A stretch of DNA of 64,000 bases from JADZEJ01 sp964426815 (GTDB lineage Bacteria > Patescibacteriota > Patescibacteriia > 2-12-FULL-60-25), in contig CAYRRZ010000002.1 of assembly GCA_964426815.1 (NCBI GenBank), forward strand, positions 1 to 64,000. The letters are read 5' to 3'. Every line of letters begins with the position of its first letter. Position 1 is the stretch's first letter. The position numbers were made by a program, and so were the translations under genes. Of the stretch, positions 32,464 through 41,116 are shown one piece after another. Below the pieces are notes generated by a model. That model saw nothing but the letters and a program-made list of their open reading frames with translations, searched no databases and was not told the origin of the DNA.

Positions 32464-34371
32464 ATGCCAGCCTACGCTTCGGTCATCGACGCCTTGTCGA
32501 ACAATGATTTGGTCGCAGCTCGCGATCTCTTGCTCGCAGAAATGCATGAGCAAACCAAAAATAAGAACAGCTGGGACTGCCCACACTACACCGCGGATAA
32601 AACCATCCAGCAGGGGATCAAGCTTGATCACAGCAATGATCAAGGCATGACCTATTTTGGTCTTGAAAATCTACGCGATCGTTATCTCTTACGTGATGCA
32701 AATGGCGAGATTTGTGAAAACATTCAAACCTTTTACGCACGTGTCGCAACTGGCATCGCACGCGGCGACGCCGCTTTTGCCCAAGAGTTGTATGACATCA
32801 TGAGCAAGTACTGGTTTTTGCCAGCTACACCAACCCTCATGAATATCGGTACCAGCAAGGGCCTGCCGATTTCCTGCTTTCTCAATACCGTTCCAGACAC
32901 CTTGGAAGGCATCTTTGACGTGTATCGCGAAAACGCCTTCTTGGCGAAGTTTGGCGGAGGTATCGGAACCGACTGGTCACAATTGCGCGGACAAAATTCA
33001 CCGCTCAAGGCGAGTGGTTTACGCTCAAGTGGTGTGATTCCATTTTTGAAAATCATGGACTCTGAAACCATTGCTATTTCGCGCAATTCAACCCGTCGCG
33101 GTGCGGCTGCAGCCTATCTACGCATCGACCATCCAGATATCGAAGACTTTTTGGAAATCCGCAAACCTACCGGTGGCGACATGGACCGTAAATGCTTGAA
33201 TCTCAATAATGGTGTCGTCATTACAGATGAATTCATGAAAGCGGTTGAAGAAAACCGTACATATGATCTCATCGATCCGCACTATAAGACGATTACCAAA
33301 TCGCTCGATGCCCGTGAAATGTGGCGTCGTCTGCTTAAAATGCGTGCCGAAACCGGGGAGCCATACTTGATTTTTATCGACACCGTCAACAAAGCGCTAC
33401 CTGAACATCATCAAAAGCTCGGCTTAACGGTTCGTCAAAGTAATTTGTGTACCGAAATCGTCCTCCCAACAGATGAAACTCGTACCGCTGTTTGCTGTTT
33501 AGGCAGCATGAACTTAGAAAAGTACGATGAATGGAAGGACAAGTACGATCACATTGCCTATCTCTGCGTGAAGGCTCTCGACAATAATCTCGAAACCTTT
33601 TGCGAAATGGCCGATCCCGTGGAGTACAAAAAGGCAATCAACTCCGTTAAGCATGAACGTTCCATCGGCCTTGGCGTCATGGGCTATCATGGCTATCTCA
33701 TGGGCAAGATGATTCCATTTGAGAGTCTCCAGGCCCGCATGCTCAACAAACAAATCTTTGAGTACATGCAAAAATGCGCTCTGGCTGCTTCAGAAAAACT
33801 CGGCCAAGAACGTGGCTTGCCACTTGATGGCGGAACTCGTCGCAACTCCTATGTCACGAGTATTCAGCCAACGGCTTCGACGGCCTTCCTTTGCCAACAA
33901 GCAACACCATGTATTGAGCCGATCTCGGGTAATGCCTATTTGCAAAAAACCTTGTCAGGCAGCTTCCTCGTGAAAAATAAATACTTGGAACAACTTCTTG
34001 AAACCAAAGGACTCAACAATTCAGAAACCTGGAAGCAAGTCATTGCAGACAAGGGGAGTGTCCTGTATCTCCCGGGTTTGAGCGATGAAGAAAAAGCCGT
34101 ATTTCGCACCGCCTATGAAATGAATATGCGCGAAATCGTTCAGCAAGCCGCTGATCGCCAACCATTCATCTCACAAGCACAATCGCTCAATGTCTTCTTC
34201 CCAACACCGCTCAGTGGAAAATACCTGGACGAAGTCCACATGCTGGCTTGGAAAACAGGCGTGAAGTCGCTCTATTACCTTCGTTCAGCTGCGCCAATCG
34301 AAGCTGATCGTATCGACATGAAGGTTCAAAAGCGCGATCTCGCCAATGAAGAATGTGCCGTTTGTCAGTAA
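32464..34371 (+). CDS. nrdA: Ribonucleoside-diphosphate reductase large subunit
   Basis: A 635-residue large subunit. The active site has an early Cys in PISCFLN (about 139), the NLCTEI block with Cys and Glu (about 327-332), and a paired cysteine in VCCLGSMNL. YYLRS near the end provides the radical-path tyrosines, and the C-terminal tail ECAVCQ provides the thiol shuttle. At 635 residues it is shorter than E. coli NrdA because the N-terminal ATP-cone is absent, so allosteric activity control must lie elsewhere or be missing. It is the third gene of the operon. Confidence 0.92.
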   Translation: MPAYASVIDALSNNDLVAARDLLLAEMHEQTKNKNSWDCPHYTADKTIQQGIKLDHSNDQGMTYFGLENLRDRYLLRDANGEICENIQTFYARVATGIARGDAAFAQELYDIMSKYWFLPATPTLMNIGTSKGLPISCFLNTVPDTLEGIFDVYRENAFLAKFGGGIGTDWSQLRGQNSPLKASGLRSSGVIPFLKIMDSETIAISRNSTRRGAAAAYLRIDHPDIEDFLEIRKPTGGDMDRKCLNLNNGVVITDEFMKAVEENRTYDLIDPHYKTITKSLDAREMWRRLLKMRAETGEPYLIFIDTVNKALPEHHQKLGLTVRQSNLCTEIVLPTDETRTAVCCLGSMNLEKYDEWKDKYDHIAYLCVKALDNNLETFCEMADPVEYKKAINSVKHERSIGLGVMGYHGYLMGKMIPFESLQARMLNKQIFEYMQKCALAASEKLGQERGLPLDGGTRRNSYVTSIQPTASTAFLCQQATPCIEPISGNAYLQKTLSGSFLVKNKYLEQLLETKGLNNSETWKQVIADKGSVLYLPGLSDEEKAVFRTAYEMNMREIVQQAADRQPFISQAQSLNVFFPTPLSGKYLDEVHMLAWKTGVKSLYYLRSAAPIEADRIDMKVQKRDLANEECAVCQ

Positions 34372-34387
34372 AAAATGAATTGAAGCG

Positions 34388-34412
34388 AAAGCCCTGGATT
34401 TCCAGGGCTTTA
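34388..34412 (+). terminator. Hairpin after nrdA
   Basis: AAAGCCCTGG and CCAGGGCTTT pair around ATTT. The T-run is short, so this is a weak terminator. Confidence 0.6.
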
Positions 34413-34435
34413 TGCGTTATCCTTCCGTCAATCTC

Positions 34436-35086
34436 ATGGCCGGCCCTCTGACGTCAAGGCATCTCTTGTTTGCGGTTTCCAGCCTGTGTTTTACGGTATT
34501 TTGGGGCTGGGCGACCTGGCATGCAGCTACGACGCCACATTCAAGCCTGAAGCAAAGAATCTTTTGGGCAGGCTCCATGCTTCTCAATCCGCTTACCGCC
34601 GTGTGGTATTGGTATATCTGGAAGCGCTGGGCTTTTTGGCTCCTATTTACACCACTCTTGTTTAGTTTTGTCACCGCTCCCTTTATCGCAAAACGACTCA
34701 TCGCTAAAAGCAGTAGCGATATTCTCGAGCAACTCTTTATCCAACTGACAGCCCCAGGAGCCTGGATGCTCTTAATGGCTACTTCTGTTTTTATCGTGTT
34801 TCCGCTTATCTTGCGTTTAGTCGCACTCTTTCATTTAAGCAAAAACAAAAACATTTCGGCTTTAGACCGAAATGATTGGATCGTTGCATTGTCTTTACCT
34901 ATTTTTGGCTTTGGAGCTGGCGTTGCCTATTGCGCGCAACATCGACGCAATTGGGCCATCGGAAGTTTGGTTTGGTGGCTCGCATTAGCCGGAGTTGGAT
35001 ATCAAACCCAACAATGGCTGAGTCATATGCCTCAAACCAATTCGTCCTCTTCCTCCGTATCATCCTCAGCCTCACCGCTTAAATAA
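34436..35086 (+). CDS. Multi-helix membrane protein, unknown
   Basis: About 216 residues with five to six helices (about 8-28, 40-62, 68-88, 103-125, 147-168, 173-190) and no recognised family. The ATG at 34436 is chosen because TATCCT (34418-34423) lies 12 bases upstream, matching the leaderless pattern also seen at 62061; an upstream ATG at 34412 falls before the promoter. The serine-rich C-terminus overlaps the convergent acidic gene by 55 bases. Confidence 0.65.
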   Translation: MAGPLTSRHLLFAVSSLCFTVFWGWATWHAATTPHSSLKQRIFWAGSMLLNPLTAVWYWYIWKRWAFWLLFTPLLFSFVTAPFIAKRLIAKSSSDILEQLFIQLTAPGAWMLLMATSVFIVFPLILRLVALFHLSKNKNISALDRNDWIVALSLPIFGFGAGVAYCAQHRRNWAIGSLVWWLALAGVGYQTQQWLSHMPQTNSSSSSVSSSASPLK

Positions 35087-35289
35087 GCTTTTTCCATTTC
35101 CTCAAGTTCAGCTAAGCCATCTTTTGGTGCTTCTTCTTCTACAGGAACTTCAACGGTAGCCAAAAGCGTTTTTACTTCTTCGTCTTCATCATCAACATCG
35201 TCACCAAGCACGTGCATGCCGGCCACTTCGAGTTCATCATCCGCATCTTCCATCGGATCGAGCTCGTCATCAGGGGAGATAAAAGTCAT
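35032..35289 (-). CDS. Small highly acidic protein
   Basis: An 85-residue protein beginning MTFISPDDELDPMEDADDELEV with almost half Asp/Glu residues, so intrinsically disordered. No family is recognised. The ATG at 35289 is nine bases after TATCTT, a leaderless start; the long upstream extension has no support. It runs tail to tail with the membrane gene at 34436. Small acidic proteins of this type recur in CPR genomes. Confidence 0.65.
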   Translation of the reverse strand: MTFISPDDELDPMEDADDELEVAGMHVLGDDVDDEDEEVKTLLATVEVPVEEEAPKDGLAELEEMEKAYLSGEAEDDTEEEDELV

Positions 35290-35374
35290 AGTCAAGAAAA
35301 GATAACAAATGGAAAAAAAAGTGTGAAGTGGATGAATTGCCTGAAAGCGTCGCGCATGGCAATCTACCTGAACT

Positions 35375-36439
35375 ATGGACGCTACCATTTTGCCCATTAT
35401 CGCCATTCTTACCTCAATTATCGCTTGTATTGGAATTGCCTTTATTTTAATACGCCTTTCACGACCACAAAAACCTGAACAGGACCCGCAAATCGCCATG
35501 CAATCCATGACGCTTTTGCAAAACCAAGTTGCTCAATTACAAAAAGAAATTGGTGACCGCATGGGTGAAACGCATCAGGCTGTCCGCCAACAATTTGCCT
35601 CTTCAACCGGTATTGTCCGAGACATGACTGAACGCATGACCAAGGTCGAAGAAATTTCACGCCAAGTCTTGCAAGAAACAGGGGAGCTGCAAAAACTCCA
35701 AGATATTCTGAAAAACCCAAAACAGCGCGGTATTTTGGGTGAATTCTTTTTAGAAAGCTTGCTAAACAATGTCTTGCCTCCAGGTGGCTTTCAAATGCAA
35801 TACAAATTTGCCAATGGTGAAATTGTTGATGCTGCCGTGTTTATCCGCGATAAGATCGTTCCCATCGACTCCAAATTCAGTCTCGAAAACTACAATCGTA
35901 TCGTTGAAGAGCAAAATCCAACCGAACGCGAACGTTTTGAGGTTCTTTTCTTAAATGATTTAAAACTCCGCATCAAAGAAACTGCAAAATACATCCGCCC
36001 AGACGAAGGGACCATGGACTTTGCCTTCATGTTTATTCCGCATGAAGCCATTTATTATGATTTGCTGATCAATAAAATCGGCGCGATCAAAGCAGACTCC
36101 GAGAACCTGATTCAACGAGCTGCTTCGACCTATCATGTCATTATCGTTTCACCAACCTCATTCTTAGCCTATTTACAAACAGTTCTTCAGGGCTTGCGCG
36201 CTCTCCAAATTGAAGAACAGGCAAAAGAGATCAAGCTGCGCTTGGGAGAAATGGCAAAACACCTCGGTGCCTATGAAAGCTATTACTCCAATGTCGGGAA
36301 ACATCTTGGAACCGTCGTGAATCAATACAATCTCGCCTCAAAAGAATTCGCCAAGATTGATAAGGATGTCTTGAAAATTTCGGGCAGCAATATCGGCTAT
36401 CAACCGGAATTGCTTGAAAAGCCAAACACAACCGAATGA
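35375..36439 (+). CDS. rmuC: RmuC-family DNA recombination protein
   Basis: A 354-residue protein: an N-terminal membrane helix (about 5-26), a coiled coil (about 45-105), and the RmuC nuclease-like domain with KQRGILGEFFLESLLNNVLPPGGF (about 115-138), IVPIDSKFSLENYNRIVEE (about 162-180) and FMFIPHEAIYYDLL (about 217-230). E. coli RmuC limits inverted-repeat recombination; the domain belongs to the PD-(D/E)XK superfamily. The next gene begins within the stop region (4-base overlap). Confidence 0.9.
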   Translation: MDATILPIIAILTSIIACIGIAFILIRLSRPQKPEQDPQIAMQSMTLLQNQVAQLQKEIGDRMGETHQAVRQQFASSTGIVRDMTERMTKVEEISRQVLQETGELQKLQDILKNPKQRGILGEFFLESLLNNVLPPGGFQMQYKFANGEIVDAAVFIRDKIVPIDSKFSLENYNRIVEEQNPTERERFEVLFLNDLKLRIKETAKYIRPDEGTMDFAFMFIPHEAIYYDLLINKIGAIKADSENLIQRAASTYHVIIVSPTSFLAYLQTVLQGLRALQIEEQAKEIKLRLGEMAKHLGAYESYYSNVGKHLGTVVNQYNLASKEFAKIDKDVLKISGSNIGYQPELLEKPNTTE

Positions 36440-37059
36440 TCGGGAAATTTTTCCGTTGGCTGTTCGCTCTAACCAGTCTTGCCGGACTGGCGATTGCTGG
36501 TATGTGCGCCGATGTTCAATTGCATTATCTTGATCGGCTCCGTTTGGCCTCAGACCAAGACGCACGTGCAAGTACGGCAATTATCCTAGGCGCCAGTGTA
36601 AAAAGCGATGGGCAGCCTTCTGATGCCTTACGCGATCGATTACTTGTCGGTGCCGGATTATACAAAGACGCACATGTGCGCCAAATTCTGATAACAGGGG
36701 ATGATGGCGCCTATCACGCCAAAGAAATCGATGTCATGCGTGCTTTTTTGATAAAACAGGGCATCCCAAGTGACGCAATTTTGAGTGACCCGCATGGCTA
36801 TCGAACCTATGAAAGCTGTAAACGTGCGGCTAACGTTTTTCAAATCAAAGATGCCATCATTGTGACGCAACGTTTTCATATTGCACGAGCGCTCTACCTA
36901 TGCGAATCCTTTGGTATTCAAAGTATCGGTGTCAGCTCAGATAGAACGAGCTATCAACGTATTATCTATTTTTGGGTTCGCGATCTTGGAGCTAGTGTCA
37001 AAGCCTGGAGCGATATCCATCTCATTACGCCTGAGCCGCCGGTCAAATCAACAATATAA
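36436..37059 (+). CDS. SanA/YdcF-like DUF218 protein
   Basis: A 207-residue protein with a signal anchor (about 5-25) and a DUF218 domain: STAIILGASVKSDGQPSDALRDRLLVGAGLYK (about 46-77), ILITGDDGAYHAKEIDVMRAFL, then HGYRTYESCKRA and IVTQRFHIARALYLC. SanA-type proteins influence cell-envelope barrier function, while YdcF binds S-adenosylmethionine; which applies is unclear. It is translationally coupled to rmuC through an ATGA overlap. Confidence 0.85.
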   Translation: MIGKFFRWLFALTSLAGLAIAGMCADVQLHYLDRLRLASDQDARASTAIILGASVKSDGQPSDALRDRLLVGAGLYKDAHVRQILITGDDGAYHAKEIDVMRAFLIKQGIPSDAILSDPHGYRTYESCKRAANVFQIKDAIIVTQRFHIARALYLCESFGIQSIGVSSDRTSYQRIIYFWVRDLGASVKAWSDIHLITPEPPVKSTI

Positions 37060-37079
37060 AAACGACGGGATACAAAAAA

Positions 37080-37132
37080 ACCGACCCAGGAGAGGCAAGC
37101 TTGCCAAAGAGGGGGTCGGTATAAGTTGAACG
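37080..37132 (-). terminator. Terminator of the 37168-37743 gene
   Basis: On the minus strand ACCGACCC and GGGTCGGT close a long stem holding the inner palindrome GGCAAGCTTGCC, then TTTTTTTGTATCC. Confidence 0.75.
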
Positions 37133-37167
37133 GAACCGAGAAGGAAGAAGTGGGGAAGGGCGAAGGA

Positions 37168-37743
37168 TCAGCCCGTGGCTGACAGTCGGCGCCCCGAAGC
37201 GGGGGCCCTGTCAGGGATTTGCCGCGTACCCGAATGGGGCAGCGGCGTCTGCTCGGCATCGTCATCCTTCTTGACGATGGGCGGCATGAAGTCGAGTGCC
37301 TCGATGATCTCTCGGCCGGCGGCGTACTGGGGCAAGCCCATCGCGGCCAGATTGCCGATCAAACCGATGCCCTGAGGCATCAGCTTGGTACGAATCGGCA
37401 CATTCGCCCGCTCGGCTTCGATCTTCTCCAGGAGCTTATCCCGCTGAGCTGAAAGTTCTTGCCAACGAGCAGACCCAGACGTGCACTTGCCCATCTGGAC
37501 TTCGATGCCCCGGATGGCACTCCTGCACTCATCGACAACGAGGTCGCCTGCCTTCCGAAAAGCACAGGCCGCATCAACCATCGCACGATGTGCCTGCCCG
37601 TCCATGTACGGACCGCGGGTGGCATGAAACGCTTTCACCAGAAAGTCATTCCACAGCGCGATCACTTTGGGATCACCCGTGTAACTACGGACGTGCTGGT
37701 TGAAAGCGATACACTTCTGACGATCGCGAAACGAAAGGGGCAT
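37168..37743 (-). CDS. Unknown GC-rich protein
   Basis: A 191-residue protein: a helical N-terminal domain (about 1-115; many Arg/Glu pairs) and a short hydrophobic GIGLIGNLAAMGLPQYAAG stretch (about 125-143) before a disordered Pro/Arg-rich tail (about 160-191). No family recognised. AAGGA lies before the ATG, and the promoter is upstream. The unit is GC-rich and ends at the terminator at 37080-37132. Confidence 0.6.
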   Translation of the reverse strand: MPLSFRDRQKCIAFNQHVRSYTGDPKVIALWNDFLVKAFHATRGPYMDGQAHRAMVDAACAFRKAGDLVVDECRSAIRGIEVQMGKCTSGSARWQELSAQRDKLLEKIEAERANVPIRTKLMPQGIGLIGNLAAMGLPQYAAGREIIEALDFMPPIVKKDDDAEQTPLPHSGTRQIPDRAPASGRRLSATG

Positions 37744-37799
37744 GTGCAGCCTGTTTCCTTGTGAGAGTGGACGGTTAACGAACGAGGTACTGCTGCGCT

Positions 37800-37828
37800 A
37801 TAAAACAGGATTTAACAGAATCTGTCAA
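37800..37828 (-). promoter_or_regulatory. Promoter of the 37168-37743 gene
   Basis: On the minus strand TTGACA (37828-37823), 17 bases, TTTTAT (37805-37800). Confidence 0.75.
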
Positions 37829-37849
37829 GAAAACGATTTACAAGCTTTT

Positions 37850-37882
37850 TAAACAAAAGAAAACCCCCGCAAAGGCAGGGGA
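37850..37882 (-). terminator. Terminator beyond the LRV-like gene
   Basis: On the minus strand CCCCTGCC...CGGGGG pairs around TTTG and leads into TTTTCTTTTG. It lies just after the gap, so the preceding gene should end inside the gap. Confidence 0.7.
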
Positions 37883-37895
37883 GAGAAAGGGGGAC

Positions 37896-37995
37896 NNNNN
37901 NNNNNNNNNNNNNNNNNNNNNNNNNNNNNNNNNNNNNNNNNNNNNNNNNNNNNNNNNNNNNNNNNNNNNNNNNNNNNNNNNNNNNNNNNNNNNNN
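37896..37995. other. Scaffold gap (100 N) at the end of the LRV-like gene
   Basis: 100 N separating the coding sequence on its right from a terminator hairpin on its left. The stop codon is hidden here. Confidence 0.95.
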
Positions 37996-39069
37996 CCAAG
38001 ATCGGCCCACAAACAAGGGATGTTTTGCCAAATCTTGCTTCGTTGGACACTCAAGCTTTTGGCAAAGTGCTTCAAGCAAGGCATCTCGTCCAAGCTCATC
38101 ATGCTCTGCAAGCACGCACATCACTTTTTTAGGTTTGGGCAGGCCCGGAAAGGTCTTGTACAGCCAGGAGATAATCAACCCAGCGCCCTGAATCTCCTGA
38201 GGCTCAAGCGCAAGCTGCTGCCGGGTACCCACGGGATCTGCAGTGGCGCCTGCAATCTTTCCGCCCAAAACATCAAGCCCCATAACAGCACGGGCACCGA
38301 CATCGATCGCGGCACGACCGAGAGCTTTTGACGGGCACCAGGTCAAGACAGCGTATCCAAGCAAGGCGCAAATGCAACGACGCAAGTTCGCAATCTCTTT
38401 TTCCCAGACCGTCTTACGACGGGTACTGAGGGGCAAGAGCTTTTTAAGCAAGTACTGCACCTGGTCCAGGTCCAATGAAAAGCCCATGGTGCAAAAAGGA
38501 TTCCACGAGAAATCGGCAATGGAGGGAGTCCATCCCTCTTCATCCTTCACGCGACGCGCATCAATCTTTCGCCCGATTGCGAACAGACAACGATTCCCGT
38601 CATGACCTTCAAAATCAGCCAAAACGAAATCGTGACGCTGCATGTAAGCGAGAGCAAAGGCGTCCATGATCGGAGGAATCTGTCCCAGCTCCATAATGCT
38701 CCATGGCATCAAGAAAGGCGCAATCTCCTGCTTGCTCAAGTTCGGATTTTTTACCCGTTCAAGATTTTCAAGCATAGCGTCTGGCAAGGTATCTGACTTT
38801 TTTGCATACCTCCCTAGACTCAAAGCCTCTCCCAGCCAAGCCGGGTTTTCAAGCTGGAGCAATGCGACAGCGGGGTTGGCAGACACCTCTTGGAAATATC
38901 CCCAAAGCAATTCCTTCAGGATCTCCTGAGGAGTATTTGGGTTTGAAGCGATAACCCGAAGGCTTTCGCGCGTTTCAGATGATGGCCCCTTATGAGCAAT
39001 CAGCTGTTTGTATAGCGAAGAAATCTCTACCGCCAGTGTGGCAGGATCCTGCAGCTTTTGAAGGTTCAT
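37996..39069 (-). CDS. Large LRV-like repeat protein (3-prime end in gap)
   Basis: About 358 visible residues. Residues about 38-80 hold LRVIASNPNTPQEILKELL-type repeats similar to leucine-rich-variant (LRV) helices. Later segments include HDFVLADFEGHDGNRCLFAIGRKI and SLDLDQVQYLLKKLLPLSTRRK, with a potentially membrane-peripheral GRAAIDVGARAVMGLDVLGGKIAGA region. No enzymatic motif is recognised. Start ATG at 39069 is six bases after TACATA of a consensus promoter. The stop lies inside the gap; the open frame after the gap is the terminator. Confidence 0.55.
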
Positions 39070-39075
39070 GTCAGC

Positions 39076-39104
39076 TATGTACAACACGAATTCATTTTTG
39101 TCAA
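39076..39104 (-). promoter_or_regulatory. Promoter of the LRV-like gene
   Basis: On the minus strand TTGACA (39104-39099), 17 bases, TACATA (39081-39076), starting about 13 bases after the T-run of the DUF1761 terminator. Confidence 0.8.
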
Positions 39105-39116
39105 TACATGGGTTTA

Positions 39117-39153
39117 CAAAAAAAATAACAGGCTTGATTCGCCTGTTATTACC
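39117..39153 (-). terminator. Terminator of the DUF1761 gene
   Basis: AATAACAGGC and GCCTGTTATT pair around GAATCAA on the minus strand and run into TTTTTTTTGTAAAC. Confidence 0.85.
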
Positions 39154-39171
39154 TAACTTTTTATGTAGGAA

Positions 39172-39594
39172 CTACCGCCAAACAGCCAAAATCACACCCA
39201 TAACCAACATTGTCACCAAACGATATCCTCCATCTAAGAGAAAAAGCTTCCATGACTTACCTCCCCATAATTGAGCTCCCATGAGTACTGGAGCCATAAA
39301 ACCAAGCCAATTCCACGCGCCTGAAATAAGACCAGCAGCGACCCCTGTGGTTTGCGTATAGACTGAAGCGAATTCGGTCACATGAGCCAAAACATAAGAT
39401 GTAACCAAGGCACCAACAAACATCAATCCATAGGACTTGCCCATGCTCTTCTGCATGTCTTTCATCGCTTGTGTCGTAAAGCCCATCTCCTTCATCCAAA
39501 TTTTACCGAATACAGGTTCATACCACACATACCCAATCACCATGCTTGAAATGGCAGCCACGAGGACAGCCCAATAGTTTACGAGATATTGCAT
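39172..39594 (-). CDS. DUF1761 family membrane protein
   Basis: A 140-residue protein with four helices (about 6-26, 51-72, 77-98, 117-137), matching DUF1761: NYWAVLVAAISSMVIGYVWYEPVFGKIWMKEMG at the start and a C-terminal GGYRLVTMLVMGVILA helix. No function is known. The ATG at 39594 is nine bases after TATCCT, a leaderless start, and the 15-codon longer form lacks support. A T8-GT terminator follows. Confidence 0.8.
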   Translation of the reverse strand: MQYLVNYWAVLVAAISSMVIGYVWYEPVFGKIWMKEMGFTTQAMKDMQKSMGKSYGLMFVGALVTSYVLAHVTEFASVYTQTTGVAAGLISGAWNWLGFMAPVLMGAQLWGGKSWKLFLLDGGYRLVTMLVMGVILAVWR

Positions 39595-39675
39595 ATAGCT
39601 ATCAGGATAGGACAAAAAAGGAACTCTGTCATGCTCCAATGTATAAAAATGCGATTTTAAAGGGTTTTTTGCACA

Positions 39676-39698
39676 AAAAAAGGCTTCAAGCCTCTATA
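39676..39698 (-). terminator. Minus-strand terminator in the gene-free region
   Basis: AGGCTTGAAGCCT, self-complementary around GA, followed on the minus strand by TTTTTTTGTGC. It lies about 560 bases past the ftsQ stop. Confidence 0.65.
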
Positions 39699-39878
39699 AG
39701 CCCCTAGGAGCGTTTTTAAATCAAAAGATGACCTGATATACCTAAAAATAGAATAAACCAATCAGGTAAAACAGGAGAGGACGAAAAAACAGGGGATGCA
39801 GACCCTAGATACGACCCAAATGGATCAGCGCATGCTAAGAAGACACCGGAAACGCCTAAGACCTACAAAACAATAAAC

Positions 39879-40088
39879 AAATAGAGGGACGAACGAAGAT
39901 ACAAAAGAGTCAATTCAGACGCATAAAGGAAAGNNNNNNNNNNNNNNNNNNNNNNNNNNNNNNNNNNNNNNNNNNNNNNNNNNNNNNNNNNNNNNNNNNN
40001 NNNNNNNNNNNNNNNNNNNNNNNNNNNNNNNNNAAATAGAGGGACGAACGAAGATACAAAAGAGTCAATTCAGACGCATAAAGGAAAG
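39879..40088. repeat. Identical 55-base copies on both sides of a gap
   Basis: 39879-39933 and 40034-40088 are identical 55-base sequences flanking the 100-N run. A 55-base contig-end overlap is expected from a k=55 assembly graph, so the sequence may really be continuous and single-copy. Confidence 0.8.
39934..40033. other. Scaffold gap (100 N), probably artefactual
   Basis: 100 N bounded by an identical 55-base sequence on both sides; see the repeat entry. Confidence 0.95.
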
Positions 40089-40183
40089 ATAAAAAAGGTG
40101 AAACGAAAGCGTCGAACATTTTGTTTTTACGAACGGGGAGAGAACAAAAAAGTTTAAAAAGCCCTTATTTTCTACAATATTAA

Positions 40184-40211
40184 GCGTCGCACAATATATC
40201 TTATGCGAAGC
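40184..40211. other. Putative dif (XerCD) site
   Basis: A 28-bp near-palindrome with 11-bp arms and a 6-bp centre. On the minus strand the first arm is GCTTCGCATAA, a full match to the gamma-proteobacterial XerC-arm consensus RNTKCGCATAA, then centre GATATA, then TTGTGCGACGC. The arms are 9 of 11 self-complementary, but the XerD arm departs from the usual TTATGTTAAAT. It lies where GGGGAG polarity flips. Identity is inferred. Confidence 0.6.
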
Positions 40212-40258
40212 ATAGGGGAGGTTTAATAGGTGAGTGAGCCCACCTTTTTAGCCAAAAG

Positions 40259-41116
40259 CTATTTTACGTAAACCTTGCCGGGTACCCGTACATCTATATA
40301 CTCCTGGACCTGAATTTCCTTTGGCTTGCTCTCCATGAACTTTCGATACATCTCCACCTGGGTCTTTAATGACTCGCCACGCTCAAGGACCATTTCAATA
40401 TTGCCATCGGTCTGTACAGCCATGGTTGAACCCTCTAAATCAGGAACTCTGATATATCGATGACGTATACGAGCCTCTAGGAGGCTTTTAGAGGCTTCCA
40501 ACCATCCACGTACCGCTTGGGCTGAAGCTGCTTGATATCCAGGCGCTGCTGGTTCTGGTAAATCAAAAACAAATACCGGCAGCTGATCTGATGTCATTAA
40601 TTCATTTTTAGATAGGCGACGACGAATACGTTCCGTTTGTGCAGGATCAGCTTCACCCGTAACCACACCATGAACATCAACCACAAGGAGCTGACCCTTC
40701 GAAGCCAGTACAATACTCCTCTGCCTCTCTTTTAAGATGAGTCGTAAAACGTTAGGATATGACTTTTCCACAATGGCCGAATCTAGGAATAATTGCTCCT
40801 GTAAATCCTCTGCCAACTTTTGTGGTTGAATAAAAAAAACATTACGCCGATCCCAAGGTCTCCATGGTCCGGTATCCAGTAACTGATATGTTGTTGAAGC
40901 CACCGCTTCCCTATCCAGCCCCTGTATCCCCTCCACTTCTATCCGCTCTACCCGAAATACGCCCGACACAAATACCACCCAAATTGCCGCGGTACACACA
41001 AAGGCCAAACAAATACTTAAAACGATAAAGCGTGAAGAACGACGCAAACCCATGCGTTCATTGGTAAAAATCCCCTTTCGACCATCACGCGGATCAAATA
41101 ACATAGACTCAAACAA
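40259..41116 (-). CDS. ftsQ: FtsQ/DivIB-like cell-division protein
   Basis: A 285-residue bitopic membrane protein: cytoplasmic N-terminus, one helix (about 30-52), POTRA domain starting VFRVERIEVEGIQGLDREAV (about 53-72), and a beta domain with SYPNVLRLILKERQRSIVL (about 119-137). It joins the divisome and controls septal wall synthesis. It overlaps alr by eight bases. The ATG at 41116 or 41104 are both possible. It is the last gene of the envelope/translation block, with dif 48 bases beyond. Confidence 0.8.
   Translation of the reverse strand: MFESMLFDPRDGRKGIFTNERMGLRRSSRFIVLSICLAFVCTAAIWVVFVSGVFRVERIEVEGIQGLDREAVASTTYQLLDTGPWRPWDRRNVFFIQPQKLAEDLQEQLFLDSAIVEKSYPNVLRLILKERQRSIVLASKGQLLVVDVHGVVTGEADPAQTERIRRRLSKNELMTSDQLPVFVFDLPEPAAPGYQAASAQAVRGWLEASKSLLEARIRHRYIRVPDLEGSTMAVQTDGNIEMVLERGESLKTQVEMYRKFMESKPKEIQVQEYIDVRVPGKVYVK

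Larger units (their letters stand above)
39595..40258. other. Gene-free, purine-biased terminus region with a gap
   Basis: A 664-base stretch without a convincing gene or recognised RNA. The plus strand is rich in A and G (many AGAGGA, GGGACGAACGAAG runs). A minus-strand hairpin AGGCTTGAAGCCT followed by TTTTTTTGTG lies near 39676-39696, and may end the ftsQ operon. A dif-like site is at 40184-40211 and a weak plus-strand hairpin with TTTTT at about 40228-40250. A 100-N gap is bordered by identical 55-base copies. Confidence 0.6.

Noticed and set aside
39879..40088. A true biological tandem repeat
   Set aside because: Identical 55-base edges around a 100-N spacer are better explained by contig-end overlap in assembly.
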